Source: Streptomyces lasiicapitis
Lineage (GTDB): Bacteria; Actinomycetota; Actinomycetes; Streptomycetales; Streptomycetaceae
Direction of reading: 5' to 3'
NCBI RefSeq assembly: GCF_014646335.1
Contig: NZ_BMNG01000023.1
Coordinates: 40,966-104,965 of the forward strand
Length of the DNA: 64,000 nt
The notes below the pieces were generated by a model. It ran no database searches, was not told the origin of the DNA, and saw only the letters and a program-made list of their open reading frames with translations. Shown here piece by piece: positions 48,508 to 60,073 of this stretch. Each line of letters starts with the position of its first letter. Position 1 is the first letter of the stretch. Both the position numbers and the translations under genes were made by a program.

Positions 48508-50280
48508 ATGGGACGTCACAGCTTGCCTGATGGGCGCAGGACGGGAGCAGCCGACCCGCGACCACGCGGGCGCGGGCGCACCGTCGCCCTCGCCACGGCG
48601 CTCGTCCTGTGCGTCGCGGCGGGCACGGCGGTCGCGGTCCGCGCCGGATTCCTGCCCTTCGGTGACGACTGCCGCGACGACGCGGTGCGCCTGGACGTCG
48701 TCGCCGCGCCCGCCGTGGCCCCGGCCCTGCGCGACGCCGCCGCCCACGTACGCGAGAAGGACGTCACCTCGGACGGCCACTGCATGGACATCCGCGTCGC
48801 CGCGCGGGAGCCGTACAAGGTCGCCGACGAGCTCCGCCGGGACGGCGAGAAGCCGGAGTACGACGTGTGGGTGCCCGACTCGGGCCTGTGGGTGCAGCGC
48901 GCCGGGCTCGGCGGCGGGCGGTCGCAGGTGTCGCCCGCGGGCAACATCGCGTCGTCGCCGATCGGCGTGGGCATGGTGGGGTCCGCCGCCGAAAAGCTCG
49001 GCTGGCCCCGGAAGACGTACACCTGGGCCGAGTTGGCGGGCGCGGCGGCCGACGGCGACAAGCTGCGCCTGGGCGCGGCCGACCCGGCGCGCAGCGCGAG
49101 CGGCCTGCTCGCCCTGACCAAACTCGGCGCCTCGGCGCGCAAGTCAGGATCCAAGGACGCCGACACCCGGGCCGCCGCGACGGCCAAGGCACTGGCGTCG
49201 CGCACGTCCGACAACGACAGCAGGCTCCTGGACACCCTGGCCCGCGACGCCTCCGGCGCCGAGAGCGGCAACCCGCGCCGCAACCAGGCGCTGATCCTCT
49301 CCGAGCAGGCGTCGTTCGCGCACAACGCGGCGGAGGACGAGGAGCACGCGCTCGACCTCTTCTACCCCGAGGACGGCTCACCGGCCCTCGACTACCCCTA
49401 CACGCTGATCCGCGAGAACGACCTCTCCACCGACCAGAGCCGGGCCGCGCTGCGCTTCATGACGCTGTTCAGCGACGACACGGGCCGGCGCATCCTGCAG
49501 AAGCACGGGTTCCGCACGGACGGTTCGAAGCCGTCGGCCGCACTCGTCACGACGGCGGGCGGCCGCACACCGCAGCCGTACGCGCAGGAGCCCGGCGACA
49601 CACCCTCCGACAAGGAGGTGCAGGAGACCCTCGGCCTGTGGACCATCACCGTGCAGAGCGCGCGGTTCATCACGGTCGTCGACGCGTCCGACTCCATGCG
49701 ACAGATCGTGCCGGGGCGCGGCGAGTCCCGCATGGACGTCACCAAGGCCGCGCTGCTGCAAGCCCTCTCGGGCTTCACGGACGAGGACGAGATCGGCCTG
49801 TGGGAGTTCGCCACCCGCCTGGACGGCGCGCGCGACTACCGCGAGCTGGTGCCCACCGGCCGCCTGGGCGACCGCCGGGGCGACGGCACCCAGCGCGACC
49901 GCCTCACCAAGGCCTTCGGTGCGCTGCGGCCGGTGCCGGGAGGGGCCACGGGTCTGTACGACACGACGCTGGCCGCGTACGAGAAGGCACGCAAGGGCTA
50001 CGTGAAGGGCAGGTTCAACACCCTCGTCCTGCTCACCGACGGCGTCAACCAGGACCCCGGCAGCATCACGCGCACCGAACTCGTCTCCCGCCTGCGCGCC
50101 CTGGCCGACCCCGAGAAGCCGCTGCCGATCATCGCGATCGCGGTCGGCCCGGACGCCGACGAGCGGGAGGTCGACCAGATCGCCCGCGCCACGGGCGGCT
50201 CCGGCCACGAGGTCGACGACCCGGCCCAGATCCACTCGGTGATCCTGAAGGCGATCATGCAGGCGGGCACACAGCAGTAG
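48508..50280 (+). CDS. Exported solute-binding-like plus VWA fusion protein
   Basis: 590 aa. A single N-terminal hydrophobic segment (VALATALVLCVAAGTAVAV, residues about 24-42) anchors or exports it. Residues about 55-365 resemble an extracellular solute-binding fold (YDVWVPDSGLWVQRAGLG, GNIASSPIGVGMVG, YTWAELAG). Residues about 385-585 form a von Willebrand A domain with the MIDAS DASDS, TGLYDTTLAAYEKA and LLTDGVNQDPGS. The combination suggests a surface metal-dependent binding protein. No partner transporter or MoxR ATPase is adjacent. Confidence 0.85.
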   Translation: MGRHSLPDGRRTGAADPRPRGRGRTVALATALVLCVAAGTAVAVRAGFLPFGDDCRDDAVRLDVVAAPAVAPALRDAAAHVREKDVTSDGHCMDIRVAAREPYKVADELRRDGEKPEYDVWVPDSGLWVQRAGLGGGRSQVSPAGNIASSPIGVGMVGSAAEKLGWPRKTYTWAELAGAAADGDKLRLGAADPARSASGLLALTKLGASARKSGSKDADTRAAATAKALASRTSDNDSRLLDTLARDASGAESGNPRRNQALILSEQASFAHNAAEDEEHALDLFYPEDGSPALDYPYTLIRENDLSTDQSRAALRFMTLFSDDTGRRILQKHGFRTDGSKPSAALVTTAGGRTPQPYAQEPGDTPSDKEVQETLGLWTITVQSARFITVVDASDSMRQIVPGRGESRMDVTKAALLQALSGFTDEDEIGLWEFATRLDGARDYRELVPTGRLGDRRGDGTQRDRLTKAFGALRPVPGGATGLYDTTLAAYEKARKGYVKGRFNTLVLLTDGVNQDPGSITRTELVSRLRALADPEKPLPIIAIAVGPDADEREVDQIARATGGSGHEVDDPAQIHSVILKAIMQAGTQQ

Positions 50281-50289
50281 GAACAGCGT

Positions 50290-51810
50290 CTACCCCAGCG
50301 GCAGAGCCGGTTCCGGCAGCCCCACCGGCCACGTGTGCACCGGCTCCCCCTCGTGCATCAGCTCGCAGTAGCGCCGCGTGGTCGCCGCGAGCGCCGCATC
50401 GCGCTCCATACCCCGCTCAAGGGCACGGTGATAGGTGGCCGCCTGCCAGGAGGCCCCGTTGACCCGCCTGCGGCACCGCTCCTCGATCACGCCGAGATAC
50501 AGGTCCCGGTCGGCCGGCTCCACGCCCCACGCGTCGAGCCCGGCCGCGGCCAGCGGCAGCAGTTCGTCCCGTACGAGGTCGACGACCGCGATCTGCGTCA
50601 TGCCGCCGTAGCGCCCGTGCCGCGGCCACTCCAGGCGCGCGTCGATGCCGTAGCGGCAGGCGGTGTCGAAGTTGCGGGCCGCCGCCTCGAACGGCAGCCG
50701 CGACCACACCGGCCGCGCCTCCTCGGCCAGCGCCCGCACCACGCCGTAGTAGAAGGCCACGTTGGCGATCACATCGGTCACCGTGGGCCCGGCGGGCAGC
50801 ACCCGGTTCTCCACGCGCAGATGCGGTACGCCGTCGGCGATGCCGTACACCGGACGGTTCCAGCGGTACACCGTGCCGTTGTGCAGGGCGAGTTCGGCGA
50901 GCTGCGGCACACCGCCCGCGTCGAGCACGCGCAGCGGGTCCTCGTCCTCGCACAGCGGGATCAGGGCCGGGAAGTACCGCAGGTTCTCCTCGAAGAGCTC
51001 GTACGCGTTGGAGATCCACCGCTCCCCGAACCAGGTGCGCGGCCGCACCCCCTGCGCCTGCAGCTCGGGCGGCCGGGTGTCCGTGGACTGCAGGAACAGC
51101 GGCGGACGGGACTCGCGCCACAGCTCGCGACCGAACAGGAACGGCGCGTTGGCGCCCACCGCGACCTGCGCGGCGGCGACGGACTGCGCCGCGTTCCACA
51201 CGTCGGCGAACTTCCCCGGCGTGACCTGGAGGTGCAGTTGCACGGACGTGCACGCCGCCTCGGGCGCGATCGACCCGAACGTGCAGGTCAGGCGTTCCAC
51301 GCCCTCGATGTCGAGCGCGAAGCTCTCGCCGCGGGCCGCCACGATCTGGTCGTTGAGCAGCACGTAGCGGTCGACGTCGGAGAGGTTCGCGGAGACCAGG
51401 TCCTGGCGCGAGAGCGTCGGCAGAATGCCGATCATCACGATGCCCGCGTCCACCTCGTTCGCTTTCCGGTGGGCATAGGCGAGGCCCGTGCGCAGCTCTT
51501 CGGCAAGCCGGTCGAGAACGCGTCCGCCCAAGCGGTGCGGAGCAATGTTCACTTCCAGATTGAACATTCCGAGCTCGGTCTGGAAATCACGGCTCGCGAT
51601 ACGCTCGAGAACTTCCGCATTCATCATTCTCGGCATGCCGTCGGGCCCCGCCAGATTCAGCTCTATCTCCAGTCCCATCAGATTCTTGGGCCGGTCGAAG
51701 CGCTGCTCCTCGAGGAGCCGGCCGAGCCCGTCCAGGCACTGCCGGAGCTTGATCCGGTACTGGTGGCGATCGGACAGGTCGAACGTTCCTGCCACGACCT
51801 TCTCCCCCAT
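50290..51810 (-). CDS. GCS2-family glutamate-cysteine-ligase-like enzyme
   Basis: 506 aa from the ATG at 51810 (GAGGAGG upstream). NLMGLEIELNLAGPDGMPRMMN and GMFNLEVNIAPHRLGG give the Glu-rich Mg-ATP site of carboxylate-amine ligases (GCS2). TCTFGSIAPEAACTSVQLHLQV and YRWNRPVYGIADGVPHLRVENRVLPAGPTVTDVIAN are family blocks. It probably makes a gamma-glutamyl or related amide; the Streptomyces thiol is mycothiol, so true glutathione synthesis is unlikely. No companion gene is adjacent. Confidence 0.87.
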   Translation of the reverse strand: MGEKVVAGTFDLSDRHQYRIKLRQCLDGLGRLLEEQRFDRPKNLMGLEIELNLAGPDGMPRMMNAEVLERIASRDFQTELGMFNLEVNIAPHRLGGRVLDRLAEELRTGLAYAHRKANEVDAGIVMIGILPTLSRQDLVSANLSDVDRYVLLNDQIVAARGESFALDIEGVERLTCTFGSIAPEAACTSVQLHLQVTPGKFADVWNAAQSVAAAQVAVGANAPFLFGRELWRESRPPLFLQSTDTRPPELQAQGVRPRTWFGERWISNAYELFEENLRYFPALIPLCEDEDPLRVLDAGGVPQLAELALHNGTVYRWNRPVYGIADGVPHLRVENRVLPAGPTVTDVIANVAFYYGVVRALAEEARPVWSRLPFEAAARNFDTACRYGIDARLEWPRHGRYGGMTQIAVVDLVRDELLPLAAAGLDAWGVEPADRDLYLGVIEERCRRRVNGASWQAATYHRALERGMERDAALAATTRRYCELMHEGEPVHTWPVGLPEPALPLG

Positions 51811-52293
51811 CGAAGCTTCCCTCCTCAGATGGGCTGCCGGTGACCCGGCCGCTGTGTACGGGGGATGATGCCCAGCCGATGTGATCCATAACGCCCCGCC
51901 GCGGACCATGGCGCAGTACCCTTGGCGGAGTTGCCGCGCGGCACATTCACCGGGCATGAGGGAAGGCGCAGTTTCCGGTCCCGGGGTTGTGGTGAAAAAA
52001 ACCGACGAGAATCAGCCGACCGCGGCCGCGGGAAATACCGAGGCCACCGCCCGGAAGGCGATCCGGAATCGGGAGAAACCTCCCAGGACGGCGACCGAAT
52101 AGCGACTTGCCCGTCATATGGGAAGCGGCTAGCTGAAACACCCCCTGAACACGGGTCGTATAAACTCCGCGGTTGAGGCAGAGAGTTGGCGCTCGCGGTC
52201 CCCCTGCCCCCGCCCCTCTGGCCCAGAGCTGACAGCGCCGTCCGCACCTGCCCCCGCTCCACTGTGCCTGTCGAATGAGAGAGGCGACCCACC
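51811..52293. other. Gene-free divergent region, AT-richer than surroundings
   Basis: About 480 bases between divergent genes. An open frame of 48 codons at 51956-52102 has only moderate third-position bias and no binding site, so I do not call it. TATAAA at 52159-52164 and a run of six adenines near 51995 stand out in this GC-rich DNA; a promoter for the gene at 52294 is probable. Confidence 0.4.
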
Positions 52294-52878
52294 ATGCCCC
52301 TGCATGTCCCCCCGGCTCCAGCGCCCGCCCTGCGCAGCGTCCTCGCGGCCCTCGGTTCCCCGACCGCCGTCCGTGAGTCCCGCACCCCGTCCCTGCGCGC
52401 CGCCCAGGGACCCATGAGCCCGGAGCTGCCGCTGCCCGTCCATGAGTTGGACCACGTCACGGCGGCGGGCACGTCCCCGACCAGGCTCACCGGCTGGCGC
52501 TTCCTGATCCGCTGCGACGAGGGCGCCGTGGCGGCCGCGGACACCATGCTCACCCCGGACGGCTGGGCCTTCTCGCACTTCTGCGAGGGCCCGTACATCA
52601 CCTCCTCCGAGCTGGCCCTGCGCCACGCCGAGGCCATGCCCAAGGCCTATCAGCCCCGGCTCCTCTCGGTGCCGGAGCTCTACATGCTCACGCTGTGGCT
52701 GCACGCCGACTGCGCCGACGACGGCGCGAGCGGCGCGCTCGCCCCCGCCGACCTCCTGGTGCCGCTCGCCCCCGCACCCCCCGGCATCGCGGCCCACCGC
52801 CCGCACCGCGCCGCCGACCTGCTGCCCGTGCTCACCCACCGCCTGAGCCCGGCACCGCTCCTGGGCTCGCCCGCCTGA
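52294..52878 (+). CDS. Conserved protein of unknown function
   Basis: 194 aa. TRLTGWRFLIRCDEGAVAAADTMLTPDGWAFSHFCEGPYITSSELALRHAEAM is the most structured part (about residues 60-115), with mixed strands and helices and two Cys. The C-terminal 60 residues are Pro/Ala/His-rich. No signal peptide. I do not recognise the family. GAGAGAGG precedes the ATG and the codon bias is strong, so it is real. A long leader (over 100 bases) is likely. Confidence 0.7.
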   Translation: MPLHVPPAPAPALRSVLAALGSPTAVRESRTPSLRAAQGPMSPELPLPVHELDHVTAAGTSPTRLTGWRFLIRCDEGAVAAADTMLTPDGWAFSHFCEGPYITSSELALRHAEAMPKAYQPRLLSVPELYMLTLWLHADCADDGASGALAPADLLVPLAPAPPGIAAHRPHRAADLLPVLTHRLSPAPLLGSPA

Positions 52879-53140
52879 CCCGGCCCCTCGGCCACCCCGG
52901 CCTTCTCGTGCCCCGCCGCCCCGCCCGGGCCGCGGGGCACGACCGTGTCCGACGCGCGGGGCCCATCCGGACTAGTCCACTTCGGCCATCACGAACCACC
53001 CGAAGGGACAGGGAAGTTGGGCTGAACCGTCCGGGCGGGTGATACGTCATTAAGCAGTAGGAACCGCTGCAGCAAAATCCCTGCGGAATCGAGCTCGTGG
53101 GGCAACACTGGACCGGACCGACGAAAACGGGGGAGCGGCC

Positions 53141-53413
53141 ATGACCAACGCATCGAGCCGCGGAACAGACTTCACCACGATCACGACCCAGCGAAAGAAC
53201 CCATCCATGTGCCAGCACCAGCCACCGTGTCCGACAGCCGAATCCGCCGACCGGGAAGCCGCGTTCCTCGTGGCACACCACCCGGAACAGGGCTGGAGCC
53301 TGCTGTGCAACGGCGTCCTGCTCTTCGAGGACACCGGTGAGCTGCTGCCGAACGGGGAGATCATCGCCCCGCACCGACCGCTTGGCGCCACCCAGGTGAT
53401 GACGGCCGCCTGA
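53141..53413 (+). CDS. DUF5999 protein
   Basis: 90 aa from the ATG at 53141 with GGGGAGCGG before it. The conserved part starts at Met23: CQHQPPCPTAESADREAAFLVAHHPEQGWSLLCNGVLLFEDTGELLPNG, the DUF5999 signature, with CQHQPPC and a later Cys that may bind a metal. Homologs in Streptomyces often begin at that internal Met, so the first 22 residues may not be translated. Function unknown. Confidence 0.83.
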   Translation: MTNASSRGTDFTTITTQRKNPSMCQHQPPCPTAESADREAAFLVAHHPEQGWSLLCNGVLLFEDTGELLPNGEIIAPHRPLGATQVMTAA

Positions 53414-53525
53414 GCCGTCCACCACGAATCCAAGGGCCGGCCCGGACGCACTGTCCGAACCGGCCCTGACTCATGTCCGCCGGCACCCCACGATCGGTGC
53501 CGGCTTCACGCATGCTGCCGCGATA

Positions 53526-56414
<2,889 letters not shown>

Positions 56415-56477
56415 TGCGGAGGCCTCCTGGTCTTACACGACCTGCGAGGGGCACCACGGCGCGGGTACCCGGACGGC

Positions 56478-56702
56478 CTCCCCCTCTGTCATCTCAACCT
56501 GAGAGCTTCACAGCGCCGCCCGGGGGCAGCACTGCTTTCACCGTCGGTGAGGAAGGGTTCCGAACGTGCCCGCCCGACGCCCGCCCTGCTTTCCAGAGTG
56601 ACCTCGTCCGTGCGGTACATGAGCCTGAGAGATTCCGGGGAGGAGTTGCTCCTTCGGCGCCTCCGGCGTTTCCACCGAAGAGCTCTCCCGCACGGGGTCA
56701 AC
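56478..56702 (-). promoter_or_regulatory. Tandem glycine riboswitch upstream of gcvP
   Basis: On the minus strand the leader begins with GTGCGGGAGAGC, then GCGCCGAAGGAGCAACTCC, AATCTCTCAGGCTCATGTACC and GGTCACTCTGGAAAGC. This is followed by a second aptamer with CTCACCGACGGTGAAAGC and GAAGCTCTCAGGTTGAGATGACAGAGGG-type elements. These are the conserved parts of the two-aptamer glycine sensor, which normally turns on gcv expression when glycine is abundant. It ends about 65 bases before the ATG. Confidence 0.92.
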
Positions 56703-56713
56703 AGCCGTCTGCC

Positions 56714-56719
56714 AGCCTA
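56714..56719 (-). promoter_or_regulatory. Probable -10 box of the gcvP riboswitch transcript
   Basis: TAGGCT on the minus strand ends about a dozen bases before the first aptamer, placing the transcript start near 56707. No good -35 is visible. Confidence 0.5.
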
Positions 56720-56844
56720 CCAGCGAGGACCGCGCCCGATCCCTCGAGTGGCCGCCTGCCCCGATGTGCTCTTTCGTAGTGATTACGAGTGAAATCTGGA
56801 TGAGCTGGACGAGTACGAACGGCTTCCGACCAGTTGGAGGGCCC

Positions 56845-57219
56845 GTGCAGACCGACATCGATCCGCGCAACCTGATCGGCCGCAAGGCGTTCGACCGCAA
56901 CGGAGCCAAGATCGGCACGGTCGACGAGGTCTATCTCGACGACGCCACCGGCGCCCCGGAGTGGGCCGCGATACGGACGGGCCTGTTCAGCAGGGATGCC
57001 TTCGTACCCCTGGAGCCCACCGAACTGGTCAAGGACGGCACCCTGCGCGTCCCCTTCGAACGCTCCTTGATCAAGGACGCCCCCGACTTCGGCGTGGGCC
57101 GCCACCTGTCCCCGGAACAGGAACTCCAGCTCTACCGCCACTACGGCCTGGACCTGGCCCCACCACCCCCGCCCCCGGACGTGGACTTCGGCCACACGGC
57201 AAATTCCTCGGATACGTGA
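56845..57219 (+). CDS. PRC-barrel domain protein
   Basis: 124 aa from the GTG at 56845 (GGAGG 4 bases upstream). DPRNLIGRKAFDRNGAKIGTVDEVYLDDATGAPEWAAIRTG is the PRC-barrel opening and GLFSRDAFVPLEPTEL, LRVPFERSLIKDAPDFG its core. The C-terminus has a Pro run. Such small proteins occur beside stress and RNA/DNA-handling genes; the role is unknown. Divergent from gcvP, convergent with dinB. Confidence 0.85.
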   Translation: MQTDIDPRNLIGRKAFDRNGAKIGTVDEVYLDDATGAPEWAAIRTGLFSRDAFVPLEPTELVKDGTLRVPFERSLIKDAPDFGVGRHLSPEQELQLYRHYGLDLAPPPPPPDVDFGHTANSSDT

Positions 57220-57241
57220 GCGGGGCTCGAGACAGCCTCTC

Positions 57242-57392
57242 CTGATGCGCGAGTCGGGCTGCACGGCGCCCATGTGTTCCGGGAACCGCTGCCCGCCGCC
57301 CGGCCCGACTTGGGGGGCCCTTTTCTGATGCGTGAGCCGACTGCACGGCCCGCCCACGTGCCCCTGGAACCGCTGCCCGCCGCACGCCCGAC
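57242..57392. repeat. Imperfect ~68-base direct repeat downstream of dinB
   Basis: The stretches 57242-57309 and 57325-57392 (both starting CTGATGCG and containing GGAACCGCTGCCCGCCGC) align along their full length with scattered changes. They sit in the 231-base gap between the PRC-barrel and dinB stops. Neither copy is coding by third-position bias. Confidence 0.6.
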
Positions 57393-57450
57393 GGCACGCC
57401 CGGCCGCCCGCCCGTCCAAGCCCTCAGCCGTGCCCGCCCGCCCCCTCCGC

Positions 57451-59049
57451 CTACCCGCCGGACGGCCCCTTGCCCTGCCCGCCGGACGCCCCCGCAGAAG
57501 GCAGAGGCACGACAGCCTCCCCACCAGCCACGACCACCGCCTCCGCGCCTCTCACGCCACCCTCCACCCCAGGTGAGACGCCCTCCACAACCCCCTCCGC
57601 CGCTGCCGTGGCAACCGCCGCCACCGTGGCCACGGCCTCCACCAGCGGCACCGGCTCCGCCGCCTCCAGCTCCGGATCGTCCGTACGGAACGTCCGCACC
57701 CGCCCCGGCGCCGACCCCGGCGTCTCGAACCGCACGGTCACCCGCCCCACGCCGCTCCCCTGCACCCACCCCGCCCCGAACACCGCGTGCCGCACGTCGT
57801 GCCCCGCATGCCACCGGCGCTCGGCCGACGCAACGGGCTCCCCGCTCCCGGTCTCGCCCTCGCGCGCACCCTCGTCCACAGCCCCCTCGGGCGCCACCCC
57901 ATCGCCGTCCCCCGCGACACCGCCATCCCCCGCGACTCCAGACGCCACCTCCGCCCGAGCATCGGCGTCAGCCTGCGCCTGCGCCTGCGCGAACAAGTCC
58001 TCCTGCGTGTAGTCCGCAAGCCCGCTGACCCCCACGCCCAGCAGCCGCACCCCACCCGTCGTGTCCACGGACTCGAGCAGCCGCGCGGCCGCCTCCCGCA
58101 CCACCCCGGGGTCGTCCGTGGGCCCCCGCAGCGTCTCGGACCGCGTCAGCGTGGAGAAGTCGAACCGCCGCACCTTCAGCACGATCGTCCGCCCCGAGTG
58201 CCCCGCGGCCCGCAACCGCTGCACGCACCGGTCGGCCAGCCGCGCCACCTCCATCCGGACCCGCACCCGGTCGTGGATGTCCACGTCGTACGTGTCCTCG
58301 ACGCTCACCGACTTGGTGTCCCGCTCGGCCACCACGGGCCGCTCGTCCCGCGCCAGCGCCATCGCGTACAGCGCCCCTCCGTGGGCCTTTCCCAGGAGAC
58401 GCACCAGCTCGTCCTCGCCGGCCTCGGCGAGCTCCTCGACGGTGGTGATCCCGGCCCGCCGCAGGTGGTCCCCGGTCGCGGGCCCCACGCCGGGCAGCGT
58501 CCGCACGGACATGGGCCCGAGCAGCTCCCGCTCCGTGCCGGGTCTTATGAGCAGCAGGCCGTCCGGTTTGGCCTGCTCGGAGGCGATCTTCGCCAGCATC
58601 TTGGACGCGGCGAGCCCCACCGACCCGCTCAGCCCCGTGCCCCGCAGGATGTCCGCCCGCAGCCGCTCCCCCACGGCCCGCGCCGACGCCTCGTCGTCCG
58701 CGACGCCGCCCGCCTCCAGGTCCACGAAGGCCTCGTCCAGGCTCAGCGGCTCCACCAGCGGCGAAAGCTCCCGCAACAGCCGCATCACCTGCTCGCTGAT
58801 CTCCCGGTAGAACGAGAATCGCGGCACCAGATACGCGGCGTTCGGTGCGAGGCGTCGCGCCTGCCCCATGGGCATCGCCGAATGCACCCCGAATCGACGC
58901 GCCTCGTACGAGGCCGTGGCCACCACTCCACGCGGCCCGAGCCCGCCGACGATCACGGCTTTTCCGCGCAGGCTCGGCTTCGCCGCCTGCTCGGCGGACG
59001 CGTAAAAGGCATCCATGTCGAGATGCAGAATCGTCGGCGCGGTTCTCAC
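57451..59049 (-). CDS. dinB: DNA polymerase IV (DinB) with long C-terminal extension
   Basis: 532 aa against about 350-400 for typical DinB. The Y-family palm is complete: ILHLDMDAFYASAE (Asp11), SLDEAFVDLE (Asp105, Glu106), PGVGPATGDHLRRAGI helix-hairpin-helix, and the little-finger domain to about residue 345. The remaining ~180 residues contain an acidic linker, then AGHDVRHAVFGAGWVQGSGVGRVTVRFETPG, which resembles the Tudor-like C-terminal domain of PcrA/UvrD, and an Ala/Gly/Val-rich tail. It performs error-prone translesion synthesis. The promoter is of DNA-damage type; the GTG start looks leaderless. Confidence 0.95.
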   Translation of the reverse strand: MRTAPTILHLDMDAFYASAEQAAKPSLRGKAVIVGGLGPRGVVATASYEARRFGVHSAMPMGQARRLAPNAAYLVPRFSFYREISEQVMRLLRELSPLVEPLSLDEAFVDLEAGGVADDEASARAVGERLRADILRGTGLSGSVGLAASKMLAKIASEQAKPDGLLLIRPGTERELLGPMSVRTLPGVGPATGDHLRRAGITTVEELAEAGEDELVRLLGKAHGGALYAMALARDERPVVAERDTKSVSVEDTYDVDIHDRVRVRMEVARLADRCVQRLRAAGHSGRTIVLKVRRFDFSTLTRSETLRGPTDDPGVVREAAARLLESVDTTGGVRLLGVGVSGLADYTQEDLFAQAQAQADADARAEVASGVAGDGGVAGDGDGVAPEGAVDEGAREGETGSGEPVASAERRWHAGHDVRHAVFGAGWVQGSGVGRVTVRFETPGSAPGRVRTFRTDDPELEAAEPVPLVEAVATVAAVATAAAEGVVEGVSPGVEGGVRGAEAVVVAGGEAVVPLPSAGASGGQGKGPSGG

Positions 59050-59056
59050 ATCTCCG

Positions 59057-59079
59057 ATGCTGCCCTAAGCCACTGACAA
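59057..59079 (-). promoter_or_regulatory. PafBC-type DNA-damage promoter of dinB
   Basis: Minus strand: TTGTCAGTG (59079-59071), 8 bases, CAGCAT (59062-59057), which differs from TANNNT only at the first base. The box ends 7 bases before the GTG start at 59049, so the transcript would be leaderless. Confidence 0.65.
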
Positions 59080-59155
59080 TCCCCTGCCGCCACCGGTAGA
59101 CCCGCAGGTCACACCACCGGCCTCAGCGCGGCCGTCCGCCGCGCCGTCGCGCGGC

Positions 59156-59788
59156 TCAGACAGCCCGGTTGCGCCGTCTCGCCAGCTCGTCGCCGGGATG
59201 GTTCCCCACCAAGGTCTCCCCCGTGTCGATCCGCTCCCCGTGGAGCTGCGACAACGCGGCCTCCACGTCACGCCAGACGACGCCCACGGCGATCCCGAAG
59301 ACCCCCTGCCCGCCCTGGAGCAGATCGTGCACCTCGTTGGGCGAGGTGCATTCGTAGACCGTCGCTCCGTCGCTCATCAGCGTCGTGCGCTCAAGATCCC
59401 GGAAACCGCTGTCCCGCAGGTGCTGCACCGTGGTGCGGATGTTCTGCAGCGAGACCCCGGTGTCGAGGAACCGCTTCACGATCTTCAGAACGACCACGTC
59501 ACGGAAGCTGTAGAGCCGCTGTGTCCCGGACCCACCGGCCGCGCGCACGCTGGGCTCGACGAGCCCGGTCCGCGCCCAGTAGTCCAATTGGCGGTACGTA
59601 ATGCCCGCGGCCGCGCACGCCGTGGGCCCCCGATATCCGACCCGGTCCTGCTCGGGACCCTCCGCCTGACCTTCCGGTCCGGAGGTGTCGCCGGGCACTG
59701 CCACCGGGCGCTTCGGAGAGTGATCGGCCGAGCTGCTGTGAAGCGGGTACGGACCGCCCACCGCTGTGCCGTCGCCGCTGCTTCTCAC
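59156..59788 (-). CDS. MerR-family regulator
   Basis: 210 aa from the GTG at 59788 (GGAGG upstream). After a 50-residue disordered start, VGYRGPTACAAAGITYRQLDYWARTGLVEPSVRAA is the MerR winged helix with Tyr-Arg-Gln-Leu-Asp-Tyr-Trp, and KIVKRFLDTGVSLQNIRTTVQHLRD the second helical part. The C-terminal domain, GATVYECTSPNEVHDLLQGGQGVFGIAVG, has one Cys and no metal site. Its position beside the bifunctional nuclease and FtsR matches the conserved actinobacterial order (Rv1828-Rv1830 of M. tuberculosis), where both MerR proteins affect growth and division. Confidence 0.9.
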   Translation of the reverse strand: MRSSGDGTAVGGPYPLHSSSADHSPKRPVAVPGDTSGPEGQAEGPEQDRVGYRGPTACAAAGITYRQLDYWARTGLVEPSVRAAGGSGTQRLYSFRDVVVLKIVKRFLDTGVSLQNIRTTVQHLRDSGFRDLERTTLMSDGATVYECTSPNEVHDLLQGGQGVFGIAVGVVWRDVEAALSQLHGERIDTGETLVGNHPGDELARRRNRAV

Positions 59789-59818
59789 GCCGACCTCCGT
59801 CCTTGACCTGCCTCCTCG

Positions 59819-59874
59819 ACGGTAGGCAGTCACCAGGGGCTCGTCAACGAACGCCACACTCGGCACGCCGAGTG
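59819..59874 (-). promoter_or_regulatory. Sigma-70-type promoter and palindrome of the MerR gene
   Basis: Minus strand: TTGACG (59847-59842), 17 bases, TACCGT (59824-59819), a near-consensus HrdB-type promoter. Just upstream lies the palindrome CACTCGGC-AC-GCCGAGTG (59857-59874), a candidate binding site for an activator or repressor. Confidence 0.7.
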
Positions 59875-60073
59875 ATAATCACCCTGCGAGTGGTTTCCCC
59901 TCCCACGCTGCGGGGAAAGGCTAGCCGAATGATCCGGGGACGGCCTCCCGGAAGGGGCTCACCGGCTGAACGACGGCGAACACTGACTGCCGGCGGACGG
60001 CCGACGGCGACTCACTGGCCACTAGCTCACTGCGGGCCTCGAGCCCGGCACGCAGCGGCTCACGGGCTGCGGC

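Noticed and set aside
51956..52102. 48-codon open frame in the gap before 52294
   Set aside because: Only moderate third-position bias, no binding site, no recognisable product.
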